Shown here: positions 56,151-64,000 of the stretch, in pieces
How the letters are laid out: each line of letters begins with the position of its first letter
How positions within the stretch are numbered: the stretch's first letter is position 1
Assembly (NCBI GenBank): GCA_941918925.1
Contig: OW799233.1
Coordinates: 58,964,841 to 59,028,840, forward strand
DNA: 64,000 nt
DNA from: Phyto melanocephala
Taxonomy: Eukaryota > Arthropoda > Insecta > Diptera > Rhinophoridae
Direction of reading: 5' to 3'
Made by a program: the position numbers and the translations under genes
Notes under the pieces: model-generated
Seen by the model: the letters and a program-made list of their open reading frames with translations, nothing else
What the model was told of the DNA's origin: nothing
Database searches by the model: none

Positions 56151-56699
56151 CTAAAACATTAGATTTTATTAATATCAATGAATACGATAAAATAAAGCAT
56201 GATATTTTCAATGCATATAATTTAATACAATAAAAAATAGTTATTATCAATTTAATCGAATGTATTTTTATTTAAGTTATATTCCTACTTAAATTAATCC
56301 AACTCTGATAACAATTAGATTCTATAACAACCCGGGGATAATTTGGAATTGTTAATGTACTTAGTTTTGTTGAATTTTTTTTTTTTTTTTTAATTTACTT
56401 TTAATCATTAATAGTCCCCCTATTCCCAGCGAAAACAAAATGTCTTTAATGACAATACTGCAATAATAATGCCAAGTAATTGAATTTAATTTGTTGTTTG
56501 TATATTATATATTCCGCATAGAGTCCCGAAAATGTTTTATTTGTTGTTTTCATCAAAAAATAAATATCTTTGATATACAAAATACGAAACATAAACTTGT
56601 TCCAGGCAATCAAAAACATCATAATTAACCAGTCTAGATTAAAAATTTATATGCTCCTTTGATGAAAATTAATAAGGCGCAACTCACCACTTTTTTATA
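56151..56699. other. AT-rich stretch, possible intron
   Basis: Poly-T at 56370-56391. No repeats or coding frames recognised. Confidence 0.4.
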
Positions 56700-56782
56700 A
56701 AGGGTCCGCCATCTAGCGTTTTTTTTTCAACTAGTGCTTATTTCGGTAACACTTAGCTCATGTCTTATTTGACAGATAATTA

Positions 56783-57584
56783 TACCCATATTGCGGTTCA
56801 CCACTCAACTCAGTTTGGTTGTGTGAATGTCAACCCAACTTATGCACAACCAAACTCATTTTAGGTATTGTGATACTCAACTGTTTTTAGTTGAATTTGC
56901 TATAAAGTTGCCAACTTAAAATATCGAACTACCAACTTTAAATATTAAGTTTGGCAAATGAAAAAAAAAACCTAAAATTGTTTTTAACTGCTGTGCCAAA
57001 TAAAAAGTATTTGTAATAGATATAAGTGTCGATTTACATATGTTATGATCAGGAATATAAAAACTCTTGTGTAGGTGTGCTACGTACAAGAAGAAAAATT
57101 CGTGATGATTCAAACCCTCTTGAGCTGCCCAGTTCCAAGTATAAATTTCTAATAAGTAACGAAACTAAATAATAATTTTTTATTAATAGACTTATAAGTT
57201 ATTTCCTACTAAACAAAGAAGCGTTTTGTTATTTGCTGGATGAAATTAAAGATCACCGTGGTGGCTATTTCCCTAAAGTTATGTGCTGTTTTTAGATTCT
57301 TTGCTGACGGGAGCTATCAAAAATGCAATGAGATGAAAAATTGTTTTCCATTTTTACCGCTTTTAAAAAAATCAACTTTAACTGCCAATAACATAACTAC
57401 TCTTAAGCAGTTGTGTGTATTCAACGTTTTTGTCGACCAAATTTTTACAAAGTTGAAAACAGCAATACCGCGAAAAAATAGATACACAACTGAATAGTCA
57501 ACTGTCACTTGAGTTGAGAATGGCAATGTCGATTTGCCAAAGACAACCAAACTATTACAAAAGTGGAGAACCGCAATAGGGGCA
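56783..57584 (+). mobile_element. PIF/Harbinger element, non-autonomous, TTA duplication
   Basis: TTA at 56780-56782 and 57585-57587. Ends TACCCATATTGCGGTTC / GAACCGCAATAGGGGCA. Subterminal ACTCAACT and CAACCAAACT motifs recur in inversion. A transposase fragment lies inside. This 3-bp TWA duplication is characteristic of PIF/Harbinger. Confidence 0.85.
57235..57497 (+). pseudogene. Harbinger transposase N-proximal fragment
   Basis: The frame contains SLKLCAVFRFFADGSYQKC, matching the conserved LRFFA.GSYQ block of Harbinger (DDE_Tnp_4) transposases, followed by diverged residues with LPLL and VFVDQIF. The catalytic DDE region is absent. The ATG is probably not the original start. Confidence 0.7.
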
Positions 57585-57610
57585 TTAGTTTTATCCTTCC
57601 GCTGAACGAA

Positions 57611-57980
57611 TATGGTTGTGTATACGCTTGAACAACGTTGGGAAATAGTGCGACATTACTTTGACCGATTTTGCCCAAAAAAAAAATCATATTTTCAACA
57701 AGCAAAATTGTCGCATTTGGGGCACAGAAAACCCGCACGCATACATTGAAAAGCCGATACACCCAAAACGAGTCACTGTTTGGTGCGGATTTTGGTCCAG
57801 AGGCATAATTGGGCCATTTTTTCTTCGAAAATGAGCAAGCAGTGGCCGTAGTCAATGGCGATCGTTATCGAGCCATGTTGAACGAATTTCTGTTCACAAA
57901 AATTGAAGAGGAGGATATTGGCAACATTTGGTTTCAACAGGACGGCGCTACGTGCCACACAGACGAAGCTACACTTTTTT
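57611..57980 (+). pseudogene. DD41D-like mariner transposase, internally deleted
   Basis: The start MVVYTLEQRWEIVRHYFD (57611-57664) is fused by deletion to the catalytic part at about 57670. There, frames read QQAKLSHLGHRKP (frameshifted from KQNCRIWGTENP), TPKTSHCLVRILVQ (from VTVWCGFWSRG) and then, open from 57809, FFFENEQAVAVVNGDRYRAM and IWFQQDGATCHTDEATL (second Asp block). The first and third catalytic blocks are lost. The TIR follows within 40 bp. Confidence 0.85.
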
Positions 57981-58022
57981 GTAGCATTTTCAAAAAAAAA
58001 AAGTTATTTGGCGGACCCTTTA

Positions 58023-58157
58023 GAACTTTTTACTACATCTATGTTGTTTTACATTTACCTTTTATTTTTCTTTATATGTAAACCAGGTAAACTCATCCCT
58101 ACAACAGGCAACTTGTCTTTGAATTTTTGGCCAATTTGTCAAAATCAGTTTTTTATT
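58023..58157. other. Short unassigned stretch
   Basis: Nothing recognised. Confidence 0.4.
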
Positions 58158-60092
58158 ATACCCTTCACTTGTGGTGCTCAAGGGTATATTTAGCTTTGTC
58201 ATTCCGTGTACGATTTCTACAATTTTCATTTCCGACCCCATAGAGGAGTCGATTAAGCCCAGACCGTCTGTCCGCGTGTTGGTTGAAATCAACTTTTAGA
58301 AGCAACCATATGTTCCACAGATCTGTGTATGGTATTAATCTTTTGGAAATATGATGTGAATACTTTATTATCAAATATTTCTCAGTGAATGAATAATAGT
58401 AACTTTCGTATAAACTCTGCTAAAACTAAGGCAATGCTTTTTAAACCTAATAATTCTAGGGTTAATTTGTCCATTGCTATTAATGGTGAAAACATTGAAT
58501 TTGTGGAACGTATGAAATGCCTTGGTGTGGTTTTGGATAATCGCCTTGAATTTGACTGCCATATTAGTGCTTTAAGTTCGAAAATTAATTTTACTTTGCG
58601 TAGGTTATATTCCATGAATTGGTATATCCCACTGTTCATCAGAAAATGTGTGGCTCATTCATTATTGATGTCTAATTTGCTATATTGCATTGAAGTTTAT
58701 TCGGGATGCAATGTTGAAAATTTTAACAGGTGTGTTTTACTGTTTAATAGAATTATACGCTTTGTTTACAAATTAAAGATTCATGACCATGTGTCTAGGA
58801 CATTTTTGATTTTTTGGGTTGTAACTTTAGTAATTTTGTTCGTATTCGTTGGTTAGTTTTTTTTTATAAAGTAATTCTTACTAATCGTCCAGAGTATGTT
58901 CGTAAGCATTTTATATTTTTGCAGACATACAGAAACCCTCAGCTTCTCTATCCAGTTAGAAGTCATGTTATACATGAAAGATCTTTTCAAGTACGTGTTG
59001 TCAAATGTTGGAACTCTTTACCACGTTCTCTTAGAGACTTTCACCTCTCCCCTACTACGTTCAAGAGTAAGCTTTTAGAATATGCATCTGTCTGTGACAT
59101 TTAATTGCATTTAGGATTTATTTTTGTCTTTACAAATTATAGTAGTTCTACATACTTTATAGCGCAATGTTCATATGTATGTATTTTATTTTTGTTTATT
59201 TTAATTCATATCTTTTATTGTTAATTACATTTATTTTTTAAATTGTTGTTTACACATGTATATATGCAGATAAAATTTTATAGTTGCTAGTCTATCAATT
59301 GTATACGGCCTTATAGGCTCGATTAATTATTTGTTATCAATAAATAAATAAAATAATTGAATACTTATTTATTTATAAATATCCGGGAATGAATCGCTAT
59401 GAAAATTCAGCACAATCGCCCCATAACTTTCTTTTTTTTCCATAATTTAGAGCTACCGTTGCTACTATTTGTAGACATAATATGCCTCTAGAGATATTCG
59501 TGAAAAATTTTGGATAAAGCGGGCTCTAATCGGCAAAGTTATAGGCAACATTTTTTTTTAATATATATTCAAAAAATTTACAAAAATCAATGTTTTCAGC
59601 TTCTAGACAACTGAGAGATTCAATATTGGTATCATCTGAAAAGAATTGACTAGAGCAATAGAATCACTATAAAAAAATTAAAATTCATGTTGGCCGCCAC
59701 TACAAAATGGCGGACAATAAATTTATATATGGGTGAAATCTGGTATTTTAAAATATTACTTCTTGAACCTCTTTAATATTGGTATAAAATGAAAGGGCTT
59801 GACCAGTAGAATACAGTAAATTATTTAAAAATTTTAAATCCAAGATGTCGTCTAAGGAAAAATGGTGGATCAAATTTTTTTTAACCCCATCAATATGGGT
59901 ATCAAAACAAAGGGCTTGACTAGTAGAATACAGATAACTACGTAAAAATTCAAAATCGAGGATGGCGTTGGAAATAATAAGGAAAAATGGCGTATAACAT
60001 GAAATATAGGTTAAGCTACGATGTGGGATTATACCTACATTTGCACATGATGGTGAAGGGTATTATCAGAATATAGCACTCTTACTTCTTTT
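58158..60092 (+). mobile_element. Hairpin-ended element, split by a LINE
   Basis: The left part 58158-58350 starts TATACCCTTCACTTGTGGTG, with GAGGAGTCGATTAAGCCCAG and AGCAACCATATGTTCCACAG. It resumes at about 59377 (AAATATCCGGGAATGAATCG, continuing CACAATCGCCCCATAACTTT). AAATAT is present at both junctions, a likely target duplication. The right part has a longer interior with AAAGGGCTTGACTAGTAGAA subrepeats (59790, 59910) and a decayed hairpin end at 60052-60090. Confidence 0.8.
58351..59376 (+). pseudogene. LINE 3' part (RT C-terminus)
   Basis: Frame 58389-58856 begins after the catalytic loop: NSAKTKAMLFKP, ENIEFVERMKCLGVVLDNRL (the conserved KCLGV..D block) and HISALSSKINFTLRRLY. A frameshift at about 58800 moves to 58814-59104: RIRWLVFFYK, FQVRVVKCWNSLPRSLRD and TTFKSKLLEY to stop. 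The 3' UTR ends ATCAATAAATAAATAAAAT. Severely 5'-truncated. Probably the same broad CR1/jockey group as the 43117 LINE but a different family. Confidence 0.85.
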
Positions 60093-60220
60093 TATATAGT
60101 TTTATTGTAAAAGAATAATGAAATTTAAGCTTTATTATAACCACAAGCAAAACACAAAACTGCTTGATGTTTGGTAATATTGTACATTGTATTTAACTTT
60201 CCAAATTTGTTAAACATATT
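60093..60220. other. Short unassigned AT-rich stretch
   Basis: Nothing recognised. Confidence 0.4.
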
Positions 60221-60605
60221 GGGCCAATTCAAAGTGGTTGCATATCAGTCATATTTGTACTATTTCATATTATTTTATGCATGCATAAAAATTTTGTTAG
60301 TAATTTCCATACAAAAAAAATAATATGACTTTACACATTTGTTTCCTATGTATAAGAAATTGTTTATGTTATACTTTTAACCATACTGTCTCTCAGAGAG
60401 AATTTCTTCGCTTCTCACCTCTCAGAGAGAGTATTTTCTATTTTCTTCTTTCCTGTATACATACAATTTTTAACAGCGTCATCTCTTTGTCTTCTTTCTT
60501 GTATTAAATAAATAATTTGTTAACAAAAGGAGTTCAAAGTCACTAGTCATATTAATATGAATTATATGACATAGTACAATATGAGAGTCTACTTTGAATT
60601 GGCCC
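60221..60605. mobile_element. MITE with GGGCCAATTCAAAGT ends
   Basis: GGGCCAATTCAAAGT at 60221 is mirrored at 60605, and inverted similarity continues (TCATATTGTACTA type). ATT flanks both sides. The GGGCC start and a 3-bp duplication fit PIF/Harbinger-derived MITEs. CTCTCAGAGAGA repeats occur at about 60391 and 60421. Confidence 0.75.
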
Positions 60606-60829
60606 ATTTTGTTTTTGATTCGAGCTTGAATGTTATTGATTCGTTAACGTGTATTTGGCATATTATTGGTTTACGAGTCATTTATTTGTTATTTTCGGAT
60701 GGTGACAGTATTGGTTTAACATTTGTCTTTAGGACAGGGAAGCAGGTCGTGAAGACTTCCGTGCTGGAGGTGGTACAAAGTAAGTTCTACCTAACACCTC
60801 ATTCTAATTTTGGTAACCAGCTGACGTTG
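60606..60829. other. Unassigned stretch with an open frame
   Basis: A 90-codon frame (60581-60853) crosses the MITE end and has no recognised domain. Confidence 0.35.
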
Positions 60830-61330
60830 AAGTTAAATGTGAACCACATCTAAACGTTAAGTTTTTGTCTGCATTTCATTTGACATTTCTTAATTTCAGA
60901 CTTATTCAATTTGAACCAATGAAAGATACGCAATCGAGCAACGCGCTAAAGTTTTTCAGGCTTATTATGAAAATGGAAGTTCTAATCAAAATGAATATCG
61001 TGCAATTCGCGATTCTTTTGGTCAACATAATCGTTCAAATGCGTATACAATCGAGAGAATTATGAAAAATATTTAAATTTCAGCAAAACAGGTCTGTATA
61101 AAATGTGAAAACATCTGTGAATGCCTACTTAGTTCGTTGAACGAAAACATTGCTGTTTTTCGCGATAGTGTGGCGAAAAAAAGTCAACCTAGACTCATCA
61201 TCGTGCCCAACAATTGAATATCGACATTGTCATTGAAAATTTGGACCATCGGATAGAGGTGTGCCGCCAAGGTCGCGTCGGCCATTGGCCGAATTTTTGT
61301 TCCATAAATAATTAAACCATACCCATAATA
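60830..61330 (+). pseudogene. Mariner-like transposase N-terminus relic
   Basis: One frame reads RAKVFQAYYENGSSNQNEYR, then FGQHNRSNAYTIERIMKN, the helix-turn-helix region of a mariner transposase. Then, after stops, comes ENIAVFRDSVAKK (linker and second helix-turn-helix start). The right part from 61240 matches the complement of 1195-1240. Same family as the nested elements at 1064 and 24226, and the least decayed of the three in the N-terminal part. Catalytic domain absent. Confidence 0.7.
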
Positions 61331-62604
61331 ATAATAAACTTTTTTCTCAGTTTACTAGCATCAGACGTATCCCCAGGTGGCGGATAGGGGGTCTGAGCGG
61401 GTCAAACAGTAACAAGCACTTAGGTGAAGGTCCCAAAACTGGGTCGTTCCGATCCCTTACAATATATAAGCCTTAGAATCATCTGGGTTTTCGCGAACCA
61501 AATAAACTGGGGACACTTTTAAGGTCAAGGTGATTGGTACCAGTGCAGAGGACTTGTATGGTTAGTTAGTGGGTAAAGAAACTTGTCGCTAACAGGTCAC
61601 CTCCGGCGCTAGGGCACGGGCTGGTGTTAATGATAGTTGCCTAATCCGCGTACGCCGTCACTGCGGGTGATCGGCAACCCTTTACGTGCTTACTCGTGGG
61701 AACAAGATCGAGGAAAAAATAGAAAACAGGCAACGACAACAACAACAGGATAAATCGGATCAGGTTATTGACGCTGTTCATACGGACATCCATAAAGTTA
61801 TTATGGACCAGGAAGGACAGCTACGGACACAGATCCAAATGGACATTCTTCTGGGACTATCAGGAGATTCCCTTGAGGTTAGAAACACTCAGAAATTGGG
61901 TGATCTAACATTGAGTTCGGAAGAGGATTTAGATATTACTATGATATCCGGTCCTACCTCGAACTCTATGGTGGATAATTCAACATCTGAGAGGGCTGCC
62001 ATTCAAGGTAATACCCCAGTATCAAGAGTCAAGTAGTAACATCCGCAGGGTTGCCACGGGACGGAAAAGGCCGAACGAGGAATGGTACGAGGTCCTCAGA
62101 GTGCTGTTAACTGTCGTTGGAAGAGAGGCCAAAGGTCAACCAGCTTTAACACTGGCATCAGTATATATACCTTATGAAACTGCAGATTCACTAGGCATAG
62201 ACGTTCGAAGGCTAGTCGAGTACGCAAGGAGGAGAATTGATGTCGTACTTAACTGTGACTCCAACGCACATCAGTCATTGGAGAAGAAATGACATAAATG
62301 AAAAAGGTGAGTCAACTCTCTGTCAACAATCTCTGTATTTGTAATAAGGGCAGTATGCCGACATTCAGAACTAGGGATAGAGAGGCAGTTATAGATAACA
62401 CTTTGACGAATAGGAGTAATGATTTTGTAAGGGGATGAAAGGTTGCGAGTGAATACTCGTTTTCAGACAACAGCAGGATCAACTTTAAATTAGATTATAC
62501 CAGATCTAGTAGGGAACCCTATAGAAACACGCATGGAACGGATTGGGCGACTTTAAGGGAACCTACTATGTATGGCATAGGGAATATATTTATGGGGGAT
62601 TGTA

Positions 62605-63921
62605 CAGGGTTGCCCATATTCGACGGACCCATGTTTTTTTTAAAAAAATCAAAGAAAAAAATAAAAATTTGGCGGTTGGCAATCTTAATCATTTAATTTT
62701 TTCCAAGTAGATTTGTTTACATCAATTTTTGAATATGATATCTCTCAAATGGCCGCCTCTGGCGTTGATGGCGTATTGTGCCCTTTTTGCAGCATTTTCC
62801 ATCGTTTTCGCCAACATTTCGGCCGGAATAGCGGCTATTTGTTCACGAATGTTGTCCTTGAGCTCTTCTAAGGTCCTTGGCTTGTTAACGTAAACCTTTG
62901 ACTTCAAATATCCCCACAAGAAGAAGTCAGGCGGCGTCAAATCGGGCGAACGCGGTGGCCAGTCCAAATCACCACTTTTCGACATCAAACGGCCCGGAAA
63001 CAAATTCTTCAGAAAATCGATTGTTATGCGACTTGTGTGCGGTGGAGCGCCGTCTTGTTGAAACCAGAACTGCCTCATACACTTTCGACGAATAATTGGC
63101 ATCACAAAATTGGTCATCATGTCGCGATAACGCTCCTGGTTGATGGTAACAGCATGGCCATTTTCATTTTGGAAGAAAAACGGCCCAATGACCGTTTTCG
63201 CACTAACGCCGCACCAAACTGTGACTTTTTCGTCATGAAGAGGCACTTCTTGAATCTCCTGAGGATTTTCAGTGGCGTAAATACGGCAATTTTGCTTATT
63301 TACGGTCCCATTCAATGTGAAATGGGCTTCATCGGACATGATAATTTTGTTCCAAAATTGCTCGTCATCTTCGGCCATTTCGATGACTCTTTGGGCCCAT
63401 TCCAATCGACGAGGCTTGTCCACAGGCAACAATCTTTGCGTCAATTGAATTTTGTACGGGAACAAATGCAAATCAACGCGAATAATCCGTTGTAAAGTGG
63501 ACCGAGCCATGCCCAACTGCTGAGAACGGCGTTTTTGGGATGTTCTTGGGGACCTCTCAACACTGGCTCGTACGGCAGCGATATTCTCGGCCGATCGCCT
63601 TGGTCGACTTTTATTTGGCCTCTTCGGATTAGAAAGAGCCTCACCAGTCGAAAATTTTTCGTATAAACGCTTAATGGTGTTCTTAGAAGGCGCACTTCTC
63701 ACATTTTTTAATATTTTAAAAGCACGTTGAGTTTTCACAATTGACTTGTTCTGTTGAATGTAAATTTCAACTATTTCAGAGCGCTCGCGTCTCGTGTATT
63801 GTTGCATGGTAAAAATCTGCTTGGACTGACGCTTCAAACGCGGTATGTCATTAAGCGATCTGACATCTCTGTCAAAAGTTATGGCGTTGCCAGATGGGTC
63901 CGTCGAATATGGGCAACCCTG
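62605..63921 (-). mobile_element. DD41D mariner transposon, apparently intact (1317 bp)
   Basis: 28-bp perfect TIRs CAGGGTTGCCCATATTCGAC... at both ends, and TA at 62603-62604 and 63922-63923. It contains one full-length transposase gene on the minus strand. Excision in silico restores the R1 LINE sequence (GATTGTACACAGTCTG). Confidence 0.95.
62722..63807 (-). CDS. DD41D mariner transposase, uninterrupted (361 aa)
   Basis: Cut-and-paste transposase acting on the 28-bp TIRs at TA targets. I choose ATG 63807 (MQQYTRRERSEIVEIYIQ) because the open frame upstream to 63960 crosses the TIR into LINE sequence. Residues 1-50 form a first helix-turn-helix (ending IKRLYEKFSTGEAL). An Arg/Pro linker (PNKSRPRRS) follows, with a second helix-turn-helix to about residue 110 (RSQQLGMARSTLQRII). 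The catalytic core has IIMSDEAHFTLNG (Asp 1), KVTVWCGVSAKTVIGPFFFQ, FWFQQDGAPPHTSRITIDFL (Asp 2) and RSPDLTPPDFFLWGYLKSKV (Asp 3), with 41 residues between Asp 2 and 3. It ends GGHLRDIIFKN. The length is normal for mariners (about 340-360). No stop or frameshift is seen, so it is a candidate active enzyme. Confidence 0.93.
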   Translation of the reverse strand: MQQYTRRERSEIVEIYIQQNKSIVKTQRAFKILKNVRSAPSKNTIKRLYEKFSTGEALSNPKRPNKSRPRRSAENIAAVRASVERSPRTSQKRRSQQLGMARSTLQRIIRVDLHLFPYKIQLTQRLLPVDKPRRLEWAQRVIEMAEDDEQFWNKIIMSDEAHFTLNGTVNKQNCRIYATENPQEIQEVPLHDEKVTVWCGVSAKTVIGPFFFQNENGHAVTINQERYRDMMTNFVMPIIRRKCMRQFWFQQDGAPPHTSRITIDFLKNLFPGRLMSKSGDLDWPPRSPDLTPPDFFLWGYLKSKVYVNKPRTLEELKDNIREQIAAIPAEMLAKTMENAAKRAQYAINARGGHLRDIIFKN

Positions 63922-64000
63922 TACACAGTCTGATATAGATTCGGTGGTGGAGAAACTCACCGATACTCTTGTGGCGAGTTATAGGGCGGCATGTTCATTA

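Larger units (their letters stand above)
56700..58020 (+). mobile_element. Internally deleted DD41D-like mariner with nested Harbinger
   Basis: AAGGGTCCGCCA at 56700 is mirrored by TGGCGGACCCTT at 58009-58020, with TA on both sides (56698-56699 and 58021-58022). A Harbinger-type element occupies 56783-57584. What remains of the mariner is about 520 bp and includes transposase pieces. Confidence 0.85.
61340..64000 (+). pseudogene. R1-clade LINE, 5' UTR, ORF1 start and endonuclease part; runs off the window
   Basis: A GC-richer 5' UTR (61350-61685) precedes an ORF1-like frame 61686-62036, hydrophilic with a Gln run and no zinc knuckles. ORF1 is joined by deletion to the endonuclease: LTLASVYIPYETADS, DVRRLVEYARRR and DVVLNCDSNAHQS (62140-62275). 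NSLSVNNLCICNKG, PTFRTRDREAVIDNTL and the R.P.....TDW region follow to 62602. After the mariner at 62605-63921 it continues SDIDSVVEKLTDTLVASYRA at 63924-63990, leading towards RT outside the window. Several frameshifts. R1 elements normally target 28S rDNA, but no rDNA is seen here. Confidence 0.8.

Noticed and set aside
63808..63960. Extension of the DD41D transposase to 412 codons
   Set aside because: The frame is open but runs across the TIR into R1 LINE sequence; ATG 63807 gives the usual mariner length and start context.
1..64000. Bacterial or endosymbiont DNA
   Set aside because: No operons, ribosome-binding sites or long ORFs; composition and content are those of a fly genome.

Overview
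The window looks like AT-rich, intron- or heterochromatin-like DNA from a higher fly (Diptera, Brachycera; a calyptrate such as a blowfly or house/stable-fly relative is my guess). The reasons are the short TATG/CATA runs, the many fly-type transposon families (R1-clade LINEs, BEL/Pao, Ty1/copia, Helitrons, DD41D and other mariners, hAT, PIF/Harbinger) and the absence of prokaryotic gene organisation. I see almost no host coding sequence. The only candidates are a possible terminal exon at 56103..56150 (-) and a MADF-like fragment at 41083..41277 (+). Protein-family assignments are from recognition of motifs by eye; no database search was possible.

Layout. 1-6540: a transposon rich in GGGCGT subrepeats carrying a deleted mariner, anonymous DNA with a short fold-back at 2491-2601, remnants of a hairpin-ended repeat, a CACTG-type terminal repeat and a broken BEL/Pao integrase. 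6545-11224: a Ty1/copia element split by two MITEs and cut off by a GGGCGT element. 11567-14356: hairpin-ended elements and a Helitron-like minisatellite repeat. 15350-18927: a dead mariner, a hairpin element holding a 36-bp-TIR MITE, and an R1-clade LINE with a 548-bp internal tandem duplication. 18955-23487: a DUF4371/hAT-like transposase pseudogene split by a 2.2-kb hAT element that itself holds a 1-kb hAT element, followed by a Helitron remnant. 24079-27450: a complete-looking GGGCGT element with a nested mariner, then a Tc1-like remnant. 28180-35396: a tandem duplication of about 2.2 kb with filled and empty insertion sites, and four-deep nesting. 35453-38348: a 2.9-kb DNA transposon with roughly 500-bp terminal inverted repeats and a broken zinc-finger-type ORF. 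39093-40779: a LINE 5' fragment and a PIF-like MITE. 43117-53998: a LINE split by an 8-kb block of head-to-head Helitron copies. That block contains (a) a mariner whose 5' end is an inverted copy of its 3' end and (b) an inverted tandem array of 510-bp units. 54394-60605: candidate host exon and nested mariner/Harbinger, LINE and MITE insertions. 60830-64000: a mariner relic and an R1-clade LINE disrupted by an apparently intact DD41D mariner.

The most exciting system is the array at 48466-51394. Each of its six units encodes, on one strand, a sequence that folds as a type I hammerhead self-cleaving ribozyme. Its features are a CTGATGA core, a six-base-pair helix II, GAAA, a tiny self-complementary helix III, a perfect helix I and a second outer helix I segment. 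The array is flanked by a 13-bp target duplication inside a Helitron. It resembles animal retrozymes, the terminal repeats of Penelope-like elements, and hammerhead-bearing satellites. The other high-value item is the intact 361-codon DD41D transposase at 62722-63807 inside 28-bp perfect TIRs.
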